The notes under the pieces were generated by a model, which did no database searches, was not told the origin of the DNA, and was given only the letters and a program-made list of their open reading frames with translations. Source: Acidobacteriota bacterium (GTDB lineage Bacteria; Acidobacteriota; Thermoanaerobaculia; Multivoradales; Multivoraceae). Taken from it: DNA of 32,962 nucleotides. The translations under genes were made by a program, and so were the position numbers. This document shows, in pieces, positions 1 to 8,256 of the stretch. Position 1 is the first letter of the stretch, and each line of letters starts with the position of its first letter. The DNA lies in the NCBI GenBank assembly GCA_026708285.1, contig JAPOVF010000323.1, positions 1 to 32,962 of the forward strand, in the 5' to 3' direction.

Positions 1-1
1 C

Positions 2-439
2 GGCACGGTCTGCGACGACGGCCGGCCCCTCGTGACCCCGATCTGGTTCATCTTCGAGGAGGGAGCGATCTGGTTCACCCCACGCGAGAACTCCGTCTGG
101 TTCGCCAACCTCCGCCGGGATCCCCGCACCTGCCTCGCGATCGACGAGCAGAACCTCCCCTACCGCAAGGTCCTCGTCGAAGGCGAGGCGGAACTCGTCC
201 ACGACACCGGCGTCGACGACGTCTGGCGCGACCGCTACCGCCGGATCGCCTGCCGCTACGTCCCGGAGGACCCTGCCGAGGACTACATCCAGGCCACGAT
301 CGACCAGCCGCGCGGGCTCTACCGGCTCCCCCTCGCCCAAGCCACGGTCCGCACCTGGCGCATGCCGGTCGACGACGAGGACCAGGCCGGCATCTGGCAC
401 CAGCGGTACTACCGGCCGGGCACGTTCCTCAGTCGCTGA
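2..439 (+). CDS. Pyridoxamine 5'-phosphate oxidase / F420 split-barrel family protein, 5' end truncated by window
   Basis: Open frame continues upstream of the ORF-track start (GTVCDDGRPLVTPIWFIFEEGAIWFTPRENSVW...); the VTPIWF...WFxT pattern is typical of FMN/F420 split-barrel proteins. Confidence 0.75.
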   Translation, partial: GTVCDDGRPLVTPIWFIFEEGAIWFTPRENSVWFANLRRDPRTCLAIDEQNLPYRKVLVEGEAELVHDTGVDDVWRDRYRRIACRYVPEDPAEDYIQATIDQPRGLYRLPLAQATVRTWRMPVDDEDQAGIWHQRYYRPGTFLSR

Positions 440-455
440 CGCGGGCCGGTGACGG

Positions 456-914
456 CTACTCGGCGGGCGCCTTCCGGTGCACGATCGCCGCCCCGATCAC
501 GCCGCCGATCGTCGAGAAACCGACGTTGATCATCAGGGAGAACACGACGATCGCGATGACGCCCAGGCCGGCGATCGCACTGAACAGGCTGAAGACCTCG
601 ATGTCCTCGACCGATTCGGCCGTGAGGGCCCCGATTCCCATCGCGCCCGTGATGCCTCCGAGGATCAGCAATCCGATCAGGATGCCCAGAACGGATCCGA
701 AGACGCCGGCCAGTGCGCCGATCTTCGCTCCCTCGCCGTAGGGCGCGGCCGCCGAGGGCGGATCGTCCTTGAGCGCCAGGTAGACCGCCAGGATGCCGCC
801 GCCCACGACCAGGGCGCAGCACGCCAGGTTGAGTAGTTGAAGGCCGGGGATCTGCGAGGCAACGGCTCCCGCGCACCCGCCGATCGCCGCCGCGCCGACT
901 TTCTTTCCCGTCAC
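456..914 (-). CDS. Small glycine-rich multi-pass membrane protein of unknown function (paralogue 1)
   Basis: 152 aa, several hydrophobic Gly-rich segments; strong SD AGGAGG 7 nt before a GTG start; similar to the upstream-encoded 926..1414 protein. Confidence 0.75.
   Translation of the reverse strand: MTGKKVGAAAIGGCAGAVASQIPGLQLLNLACCALVVGGGILAVYLALKDDPPSAAAPYGEGAKIGALAGVFGSVLGILIGLLILGGITGAMGIGALTAESVEDIEVFSLFSAIAGLGVIAIVVFSLMINVGFSTIGGVIGAAIVHRKAPAE
774..822. repeat. 49-nt direct repeat copy A (48/49 identical to 1274..1322)
   Basis: cgccaggtagaccgccaggatgccgccgcccacgaccagggcgcagcac; single mismatch at 792 vs 1292; copies exactly 500 bp apart. Confidence 0.95.
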
Positions 915-925
915 GATGACACCTC

Positions 926-1414
926 CTAGGCTTCGGTCCGGAGCATGGGCTTCTTGTGGAACACCGCGGCGCCGAGGACACCGCCGATGGCGGAGAAGAC
1001 GACGTCGACGACCAGGCTGATCAGGAATCCGACGAATCCGACAGCCGCCATGGCGCCGGCGGCCTCCTCGCCGCCGAAGGCCTCGAGCACCTCGGGTGGA
1101 ACTCCCTCGATCCCCTCCATGATCGACCGGGCCATCTCCATCGGATCACCGAAGATCGCCGCCATCGGGATCGCCACGATGGCGCCGACCACGGCGGCCG
1201 CGACGCCGGCCAGAACGCCGATCATCGCTCCATCGCCTAGAGGTGCCTTCTCGGTAGCCGGTTCGCCCCGCATCGCCAGGTAGACCGCCAGCATGCCGCC
1301 GCCCACGACCAGGGCGCAGCACAGGCAGTTGGCCAGGTTGACGATCGGAATGCTGGAGGCGATCCCTGCCGCCCCGCCGCCGATGGCGGCCGCTTTCAGT
1401 TTCTTCGGTGTCAT
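926..1414 (-). CDS. Small glycine-rich multi-pass membrane protein of unknown function (paralogue 2)
   Basis: 162 aa; shares the CCALVVGGGxLAVYLA motif with 456..914; GAGGAG SD before the ATG. Confidence 0.75.
   Translation of the reverse strand: MTPKKLKAAAIGGGAAGIASSIPIVNLANCLCCALVVGGGMLAVYLAMRGEPATEKAPLGDGAMIGVLAGVAAAVVGAIVAIPMAAIFGDPMEMARSIMEGIEGVPPEVLEAFGGEEAAGAMAAVGFVGFLISLVVDVVFSAIGGVLGAAVFHKKPMLRTEA
1274..1322. repeat. 49-nt direct repeat copy B
   Basis: cgccaggtagaccgccagcatgccgccgcccacgaccagggcgcagcac. Confidence 0.95.
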
Positions 1415-1463
1415 GAAGTCTCCTCGGACTGGTCGAACTCGAAAGCACGCCGATCAAGACGCT

Positions 1464-2036
1464 CTACGGGTTCTCGGGTGGCAAGTTTCGGGGCATCTGT
1501 TGGGCGATCTGGCCGACCGCCGCCCAGACCAGGATGGCGATCGGCGCTGCCGCCAGTACGGCGGTCAGGAACCGGCTCGCCGGTGTGTTCATCGGCAGCA
1601 ACCAGTCGATCGCCGTCGGCGCCAGAAACAGGAGAATGCGCCTGGGCTTCTCGAGCAGCCAGTTGCGCGCCGGACGAACCAGCGGCAGCACGATCAGCCC
1701 CAGAGTGAAGCCGGCGTAGAAGCCGAAGCAGCGGTGGCACACGGCCAGGGGGTGGCCTGCGAGATGGAAGCTGCGTTCGGCGATCTGGTGACAGACCAGC
1801 CCGAACACTTCGTAGAGCAGCGTCGCCGCCTGGCTTCCCGAAGCGGCCAGGAGCGGCGTGGCGACCACCAATCCGACCACCAGGCAGCACAGCGCCGCCA
1901 GCGTCGCGGTCGCCGCCAACGTGGCGGGGCTCCCCACGAACGGTACGGAACCTGCGACGTCAGACGCCGCCGTCCCGAGCCGTCCCACAGGCCCGGCGGC
2001 AGGTTGGGGTGAAACCCCGAGCCGGCGGCGAAGCAT
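1464..2036 (-). CDS. DUF2085-like membrane protein
   Basis: Motif VCHQIAERSFHLAGHPLAVCHRCFGFYAGFTLG resembles the DUF2085 family Cys/His signature; hydrophobic segments. Confidence 0.8.
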   Translation of the reverse strand: MLRRRLGVSPQPAAGPVGRLGTAASDVAGSVPFVGSPATLAATATLAALCCLVVGLVVATPLLAASGSQAATLLYEVFGLVCHQIAERSFHLAGHPLAVCHRCFGFYAGFTLGLIVLPLVRPARNWLLEKPRRILLFLAPTAIDWLLPMNTPASRFLTAVLAAAPIAILVWAAVGQIAQQMPRNLPPENP

Positions 2037-2090
2037 CGCGGGCTAGTGTAGCGACTGGACTCCGGCGACGGGGGCCGTCCCACCCGCCGG

Positions 2091-2096
2091 TATGAT
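2091..2096 (+). promoter_or_regulatory. Candidate -10 box (TATGAT) for asnS-rnc
   Basis: TATGAT (5/6 to TATAAT) in the divergent intergenic region; no convincing -35. Confidence 0.5.
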
Positions 2097-2116
2097 CGCG
2101 CCGTGAGGAGCGATCG

Positions 2117-3415
2117 TTGAGCGGCTGGAACTCGATTCCCGAACTCGGCGATCTGATCGGCCAGGAAGTAAGGCTGCGCGGCTGGGTTGACGGCCGGCGC
2201 TCCAGCGGCAGGATCGGCTTTATCCGCCTGCGGGAATCCGGCGCCACGGTGCAGCTCGTGATCAGCCGCAAGGAGGTGGACGACGCCTCCTGGGAGGTGC
2301 TCCAAGAGGCCGCCCAGGAGTCGACCGTGGCGGTGACCGGGACCGCCGCTGCCGACCCCCGCTCGCCCGGCGGGGTCGAGGTCCACGTCTCCTCCCTGGC
2401 GCTGGTCCACGGCGCCGACGGCTACCCGATCACGCCGAAGGAACACGGCACCGCCTTCCTGATGGATCATCGCCACCTCTGGCTGCGCTCCAGCCGCCAG
2501 CGCGCAGTGCTGAGGATCCGCAGCGAGGTATGCCAGGCGATCCACGACTTCCACCGCGAACGCGGCTACTACCTGGTCGATTCGCCGATCCTGACGCCGG
2601 CCGCCTGCGAGGGCACGTCGACCCTGTTCGAGACGCCGTACTTCGACCACGGCAACGCCTACCTCAGCCAGTCGGGGCAGCTCTATCTCGAACCGGCGGC
2701 GGCCGCCCTGGGCAAGGTCTACTGCTTCGGCCCCACCTTCCGGGCCGAGAAGTCGAAGACCCGGCGCCACCTGATGGAGTTCTGGATGGTCGAGCCGGAA
2801 GCCGCCTTTCTCGACTTCGACGGCCTGTGCGAGCTGGCCGAGGACTTCCTCGTCTACCTGGCCGGCCGCGTGCTCGAGAACTGCGGCGACCCGCTGGCCC
2901 TCCTGGACCGTGACGTTTCGAAGCTCGAAGCCATCCAGAGGCCCTTTCCGCGTCTCCGTTACACGGAAGCGATCGATCTTCTGCGCCGCCAGGGCTCGGA
3001 GATCGAGTTCGGGGAGGACTTCGGCGCTCCCGAGGAGACGTCGATCACCCGGGAGTTCGAGCGCCCGGTCATGGTCACCCACTATCCGGCCTCGCTGAAG
3101 GCCTTCTACATGGAACCGGACCCGGAAGACCCGACCCTGGCCCTCGCCCTCGACGTGATCGCTCCGGAGGGCTACGGCGAAATCATCGGCGGCAGTCAGC
3201 GCATCCACGACCACGACCTGCTGCTCACCCGGCTCAGGGAGCACGACCTGCCGCTCGAAGCCTTCCAGTGGTACCTCGACATCCGCCGCTACGGGACGTT
3301 CGAACACAGCGGCTTCGGCATGGGCGTCGAGCGCTTCGTCGCCTGGATGGCGGGCGTCCCCCACCTGCGCGAGACGATTCCCTATCCGCGCACGATGGAC
3401 CGGATCTACCCCTGA
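2117..3415 (+). CDS. asnS: Asparagine--tRNA ligase
   Basis: Class II aaRS motifs: OB-fold N-terminus, GTSTLFETPYF, FGPTFRAEKSKTRRHLMEFWMVEPE, GFGMGVERFVAWMAG; TTG start. Confidence 0.95.
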   Translation: MSGWNSIPELGDLIGQEVRLRGWVDGRRSSGRIGFIRLRESGATVQLVISRKEVDDASWEVLQEAAQESTVAVTGTAAADPRSPGGVEVHVSSLALVHGADGYPITPKEHGTAFLMDHRHLWLRSSRQRAVLRIRSEVCQAIHDFHRERGYYLVDSPILTPAACEGTSTLFETPYFDHGNAYLSQSGQLYLEPAAAALGKVYCFGPTFRAEKSKTRRHLMEFWMVEPEAAFLDFDGLCELAEDFLVYLAGRVLENCGDPLALLDRDVSKLEAIQRPFPRLRYTEAIDLLRRQGSEIEFGEDFGAPEETSITREFERPVMVTHYPASLKAFYMEPDPEDPTLALALDVIAPEGYGEIIGGSQRIHDHDLLLTRLREHDLPLEAFQWYLDIRRYGTFEHSGFGMGVERFVAWMAGVPHLRETIPYPRTMDRIYP

Positions 3416-4101
3416 CGACGCTTCGCGATCGACTCGAAGAACGCCTCGGCTACCGGTTCGAGAACCGCGGCCTGCTCGACCAGGCCCTGACCCACACGTC
3501 CTTCGCCAACGAGCACGGACTCCGGGAACACAACGAGCGGCTCGAGTTCCTGGGCGACTCCGTGCTCGGCCTGATCGCGGCCGACTGCCTCTTCAGGGAC
3601 CTTCCGGTCGCCCCCGAGGGCGACCTGTCGCGGGTGAAGTCCCACGTCGTGAGCGCCGAAGCCCTGGCACAGCGGGCGCGGCTCCTGGAGCTCGGTTCGG
3701 CGCTGCGCCTCGGCCGCGGCGAGGAGCGCTCCGGCGGCCGGGACAAGCAGTCGCTCCTGGCGTGCGCGCTCGAGGCCGTCATCGGGGCCGTCTTCCTCGA
3801 CGGGGGTCTGGATGCGGTCCGGAACGTGGTCGAGCCGTGGGTCGAGGCCGACGCCACCGAGTCCGCCGACGCCTCCGATGCGAAGTCCAGGCTGCAGGAG
3901 CTGCTCCAGGGCCAGGGCCTCGATCCCCCCGAGTACCGCCACGTCGGCAGGGAGGGGCCGGATCACGACCCGGTCTTCCACGTGGAGTGCCGGATCGACG
4001 GTCGGACCGCCGCCAGCGCCTGCGGCCACTCGAAGAAGGCGGCGGAGCGCAGCGCAGCGCAGGAGGCGCTGGCTACGCTCCACGAGGTCAGCGGCGCTTG
4101 A
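3412..4101 (+). CDS. rnc: Ribonuclease III
   Basis: RNase III signature NERLEFLGDSVLGLIAADCLF plus C-terminal dsRBD (SRLQELLQGQGL...KKAAERSAAQEALATL); apparent CTG start overlapping the asnS stop. Confidence 0.93.
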   Translation: MTTLRDRLEERLGYRFENRGLLDQALTHTSFANEHGLREHNERLEFLGDSVLGLIAADCLFRDLPVAPEGDLSRVKSHVVSAEALAQRARLLELGSALRLGRGEERSGGRDKQSLLACALEAVIGAVFLDGGLDAVRNVVEPWVEADATESADASDAKSRLQELLQGQGLDPPEYRHVGREGPDHDPVFHVECRIDGRTAASACGHSKKAAERSAAQEALATLHEVSGA

Positions 4102-5983
4102 ACCGTCGCTCCAGGTCACGGTCCGTCAGTTCCAGCACCACCGGCCTGCCGTGCGGGCAGGTGTACGGGTGATCGCAGGCGAAGAGCTCCGCGATCAGGC
4201 CCTCCATCTTCTCCGGGGACAGCGCCTGGTGCATCTTGACCGCTGCCCGGCAGGCACGGCTGGCCGCCAACTGGGTCAGGAGGTACTCGGCCAGGGCCTC
4301 CTCCTCGCTCGGAAGCTCGTCCCCGGCGGCGACCCGGGTGGCGATCCGCAGCACCAGACTCTCCGCTTCGACGTCGGGCAGCACCGCGGGAATCGCCGTG
4401 ATCGCGGCGCTGCCGCCGGAGAGGCTGCTGAGGGAGAAGCCACACCGCTCCAGCCCCGCGGAGCACTCCGCGAGCGCCGCGTGTTCGGCCGCCGAGAGTT
4501 CCAGAACCCGCGGCACGAGCAGGGTCTGGCTGGCGGACTGCTGCTCGCCGAGACTGCGGCGAAACCGCTCGTACAGGATGCGCTCGTGGGCCACGTGCTG
4601 GTCCACGACCAGCAGCGACTCCGGTCCCTCGAGCAGAATCATCGTGCCCTTGTACTGCCCGATCAACCGGAGCGAGTCGCGGCCGCGGCCCGACAGTGGC
4701 ACCGGAGTGGAGGGCTGCGGGCTGTAGGCCACCTCGGCCAGCTTCCCCGCCGGGGCGGCCCGCGCATCTCCGTACCGGCTGGCAAGCTTCTCAGCCCAGT
4801 CGGGAGCTTGCGGCGCCGGATCGCTCTCCCGCGGAGCGTCCGCACGGCCCCAGGCCACCGCGACGCCGGTCTCCCGAACCTCGCCGGCGCCGGTCCAGCC
4901 CGGAGGCGCCACCGGGCCATCGGGCTCGCGCAGCGGCGCCGGTTCTTCGCCCTTCGCCGCCTCGAGCCCCCTACGTAGTGCGCTGCCGACGCGTCCGAGA
5001 ACTGCCGCGTCGCGGAAGCGGACCTCTGCCTTCTGGGGATGGACGTTGACGTCGACCGACTCCGGCGGTACATCGAGAAACAGGAACAAAGCCGGCGCCG
5101 GGCCGCCCTTCAGCAAGTCCTTGACGGCCTTGTAGTAGATCCCGAGCACCGCCCGATCGCGCAGCAGGCGCCCGTTGACGAAGACGAACTGGCGCCTGCC
5201 CCTTGCGGTTTCGCTGTCGCCGATGAAGCCTCCGATTCCCTGCTGCCTCCTCGCCTCCGGCAGCGGTGTCAGGTGGTGCACCAGGTCCGTACCGAACAGT
5301 TGACCGATCCGCTCCAGGCGACCCGCCGAGTCGGTTTCGGTGGCCTGGACCCGCAGCACTTCCCGTCGCGGAGCACCGCTGATCAGGCTGTGCCCCATGA
5401 CGAACGTCACATCCGGCCGAGCCAGGGCGTAACCCTGCACGACCATCGTCGCCTGCCTCAACTCGGTCGGCGCCCGCTTCAGGAACTGTTTGCGCGCCGG
5501 CACGTTGTAGAAGAGCGACTCCACCGTCACCGTCGTGCCGCGGGGATGAGCCACCGGTTCGTTGATCGTGACCTCGCCCCCTTCGATGCGGATCCGATGG
5601 CCGTCACCGGCGCTGCGCGCAGTCTGCAGTTCGCACTTCGAAACAGCGGCGATCGAAGACAGGGCCTCGCCCCGGAAACCCAGAGTCCCGACGTGGAGAA
5701 GATCCTCGAAGGAGGCGATCTTGCTCGTCGCATGGCGTTCGACTGCCAGAAGCAGGTCCCCGGCGGCGATTCCGGCGCCGGCGTCCCCGACCGCGATCCG
5801 GTCGTTGCCGCCGTTGACCAGGTCGATCTCGATCCGGGTCGCCCCGGCGTCGAGCGCGTTCTCGACCAGTTCCTTGACGACCGACGACGGACGCTCGACG
5901 ACCTCTCCGGCCGCGATCTTGGAGATCAACGTGTCGGCAAGCCGTCGCAGCGGACGTTCCGCCGCCGTGCGCTCCGACCCCAT
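4088..5983 (-). CDS. mutL: DNA mismatch repair endonuclease MutL
   Basis: GHKL motifs IAAGEVVERPSSVVKELVENALDAGA, GTLGFRGEALSSIAAVS; C-terminal DQHVAHERILYE and CPHGRP; ATG at 5983 overlaps the recO stop. Confidence 0.95.
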   Translation of the reverse strand: MGSERTAAERPLRRLADTLISKIAAGEVVERPSSVVKELVENALDAGATRIEIDLVNGGNDRIAVGDAGAGIAAGDLLLAVERHATSKIASFEDLLHVGTLGFRGEALSSIAAVSKCELQTARSAGDGHRIRIEGGEVTINEPVAHPRGTTVTVESLFYNVPARKQFLKRAPTELRQATMVVQGYALARPDVTFVMGHSLISGAPRREVLRVQATETDSAGRLERIGQLFGTDLVHHLTPLPEARRQQGIGGFIGDSETARGRRQFVFVNGRLLRDRAVLGIYYKAVKDLLKGGPAPALFLFLDVPPESVDVNVHPQKAEVRFRDAAVLGRVGSALRRGLEAAKGEEPAPLREPDGPVAPPGWTGAGEVRETGVAVAWGRADAPRESDPAPQAPDWAEKLASRYGDARAAPAGKLAEVAYSPQPSTPVPLSGRGRDSLRLIGQYKGTMILLEGPESLLVVDQHVAHERILYERFRRSLGEQQSASQTLLVPRVLELSAAEHAALAECSAGLERCGFSLSSLSGGSAAITAIPAVLPDVEAESLVLRIATRVAAGDELPSEEEALAEYLLTQLAASRACRAAVKMHQALSPEKMEGLIAELFACDHPYTCPHGRPVVLELTDRDLERRFKRR

Positions 5984-6747
5984 CAGGAGGCCACGTCCCG
6001 CAGGGTCCGCTGCATCACGCCGTAGCTCCGCAGCTCCCGGCCCAGGAAGGCGCGCCGGACCTCGCGCGCCACGGCCTCGACCGCCTTGAGCGTCGACTCC
6101 TCGAATCCCCCGTTCTCCTGCAGCCGTACGAGGTCGGCACCGCCGATGCGGCGCAGGAAGGACAGGGCCGGCTCGCCGATCCGGCGGTTCGCGCCCGCCC
6201 CTGCGCCGCAGGAAGCGCACAGCAGACCGGCGGCATCGACGGCCAGCACCGCCTCGTCACCGAGCGCGTCGCCGCAGGAGGGGCAGTGCCGGGGCGTCGG
6301 GAACACACCGGAGAGCCGGAGCGTCCAGCATTCCAGGTAGCGGGCCGCCAGCGAGCGATCGCAGCCGGTGGTCAGTGCCTGCACGGTCGTATCCAGCAGC
6401 CGATAGAGATGATTGTCCGGCTCGTTCTCCTGCGCGAACACCTGCATGTGCTCGGCGAGGTACGAGGAGACGAGGATCCCCTCCAGGTCGGCGTGCAGGG
6501 CTCCGGGGCTCCGGATCATCTCCGCGTCACCCAGCCGCACCAGGTCCCTGTCGGGTTTTTCGAACCACGACAGATGCACCTTCGCGAGCTGCTGCAGCTC
6601 GCCGCCGAAGCGGCTGAAACGGGCTCGGGCACTGCGCGCGGCCCCTCGTTTCAACCCCCAGTCGCGGCTGAGAAAGACAACGATCCGGTCCCGCTCGTGA
6701 AGATCGATCGTCTGAAGCAGCAGTGCCTCCCCGCTTCGCCGCTTCAT
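5983..6747 (-). CDS. recO: DNA repair protein RecO
   Basis: N-terminal OB fold (LLQTIDLHERDRIVVFLSRDWGLKRGAARSAR), zinc-binding CPSCGDALG...CASCG, RecO-like C-terminus. Confidence 0.9.
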   Translation of the reverse strand: MKRRSGEALLLQTIDLHERDRIVVFLSRDWGLKRGAARSARARFSRFGGELQQLAKVHLSWFEKPDRDLVRLGDAEMIRSPGALHADLEGILVSSYLAEHMQVFAQENEPDNHLYRLLDTTVQALTTGCDRSLAARYLECWTLRLSGVFPTPRHCPSCGDALGDEAVLAVDAAGLLCASCGAGAGANRRIGEPALSFLRRIGGADLVRLQENGGFEESTLKAVEAVAREVRRAFLGRELRSYGVMQRTLRDVAS

Positions 6748-6762
6748 GCTTCCACCCGCCGT

Positions 6763-8133
6763 TCAGCGAACCAGCCAGTCGATCATCAGGGTGGCGAGGC
6801 CGAAGTACACGAGGATGCCCGTGATGTCGCTGGACGTCGTGACCATGGGGCCGCTGGCCACTGCCGGATCGATGCCCATCCGCTCGAAGGCCATCGGCAG
6901 GAGCGAACCGATAAGTGACGCAAGCATGATGGCGAGGAACAGCGAACTCGCGACCACGGCGCTGTAGGCCGGGTTCTGTTCGAGGAAGGCCGCGACTCCG
7001 GCGGCGACCGCCGAGCACACGAGGCCGACGACGAGGCCGATCCGGATCTGCTGCATCAGGAAGCGGCGCATGCGGCCGCCGCCTTCGCCGATCCGACCGG
7101 TGGCCAGGCCACGGACCGTGAGCGTCATCGTCTGACTGCCGATGTTGCCGCCCATGCCCATGACCACGGGCGCGAAGGCGAGCAGGAACGCTTCGTTCAG
7201 GCGCAACTGGAACTGCTTCATCAGGACGCCGGTCAGGGTCAGGCCGATCAGGTTGACGAGCAGCCAGGGCAGCCGGATGCCGGCCACGCGCCAGGACCGC
7301 TCGCGGTACAGCAGCTCGTCGTCCGACGTGCCGACCATCTTGTAGAAGTCTTCCTCCGCCTCCTCCTGCACGATGTCGATCACGTCGTCGACCGTGACGA
7401 GACCCAGCAAGCGGCGGCGGTCGTCCACCACGGGAACGGCGAGAAAGTCGTAGCGCGAAGCGAGCCGCGCGACTTCTTCCTGGTCCGTATCCGTGTGTGC
7501 CGTGACCAGGCCGCGATTCATGATCTCGCCCAGGGTGCGGCTCGGGACCGAGAGCAGGAGCTCCCGCAGCGACAGGACCCCGGCCAGACGGCCCTCCGGA
7601 TCGACGACGTACAGGTAGAAGATCATCTCGACCTCGCCGTGCTCGCGGATCTTGGCGATCGCGTCGCCGACCGGGGTGTCCTCCGGCAGGGAGAAGAACT
7701 CCGTGTTCATGATCCGGCCGGCGGTGTCCTCCTCGTACGCGAACTGCGTCTGCAGTTCGTCCCGGTCCGGCCGGTCGAGCAGCGCCATCACGGCCTCGCG
7801 CAGCTCGTCCTCCAGACCGTCGACGATCTCGACGCTGTCGTCGACCGCGAGCGGAGCGAGCAACCCGGCGATCTCGGACGGAGTCAGTTCCTCCAGCAAC
7901 GGGCGCCGTTCCCCGGGCTCCAGCTCGAGCAGCACCTCGCCGGCCGAATCCGGGTAGTCCTCGAGCGCGAGGCGGACCACGAACAACTGCTCCGTGGGCA
8001 CCAGTTTCCTGAGCGCGGCGGAGACGTCTCCGGGCCGCACCTTGCTCAGCACGCGGGACAGGTTCCGCCTGGCTCCGCGGCGCGCGAGCCGGCGCATCGT
8101 GTCGCCGAGAATCTCGACCCTCTGGGTGGACAT
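6763..8133 (-). CDS. mgtE: Magnesium transporter MgtE
   Basis: MgtE_N domain, tandem CBS (EEDTAGRIMNTEF..., VTVDDVIDIVQEEAEEDFYKMVG) and C-terminal TM domain (MGMGGNIGSQTMTLTVRGLATG). Confidence 0.95.
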   Translation of the reverse strand: MSTQRVEILGDTMRRLARRGARRNLSRVLSKVRPGDVSAALRKLVPTEQLFVVRLALEDYPDSAGEVLLELEPGERRPLLEELTPSEIAGLLAPLAVDDSVEIVDGLEDELREAVMALLDRPDRDELQTQFAYEEDTAGRIMNTEFFSLPEDTPVGDAIAKIREHGEVEMIFYLYVVDPEGRLAGVLSLRELLLSVPSRTLGEIMNRGLVTAHTDTDQEEVARLASRYDFLAVPVVDDRRRLLGLVTVDDVIDIVQEEAEEDFYKMVGTSDDELLYRERSWRVAGIRLPWLLVNLIGLTLTGVLMKQFQLRLNEAFLLAFAPVVMGMGGNIGSQTMTLTVRGLATGRIGEGGGRMRRFLMQQIRIGLVVGLVCSAVAAGVAAFLEQNPAYSAVVASSLFLAIMLASLIGSLLPMAFERMGIDPAVASGPMVTTSSDITGILVYFGLATLMIDWLVR

Positions 8134-8194
8134 GGCGGCCCGCATCGTACCAGCCGGACACCCGCGCGAGCCTCGTCCCAGACCCTTTCACACA

Positions 8195-8219
8195 CCCCTG
8201 AGCCAAGGCTCGTCAGGGG
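8195..8219 (-). other. Hairpin in the ridA-mgtE intergenic region (terminator or mgtE leader element)
   Basis: + strand CCCCTGA (8195-8201) and TCAGGGG (8213-8219), 7-bp perfect stem, 11-nt loop; further alternative pairings (see findings). Confidence 0.55.
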
Positions 8220-8256
8220 GTCGATCGGACCCTGAGATGCCCTCTCGATCGGCCAG

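Noticed and set aside
1694-3364. 556-aa minus-strand ORF opposite asnS
   Set aside because: Shadow ORF in GC-rich DNA; no recognisable domain, while the + strand clearly encodes AsnRS.
5984-6220. N-terminal extension of mutL
   Set aside because: Overlaps the recO C-terminus in another frame; MutL homology begins just after ATG 5983.
6527-8206. 559-aa minus-strand ORF overlapping recO/mgtE in another frame
   Set aside because: Arg-rich frame-shifted translation; the mgtE frame is clearly coding.
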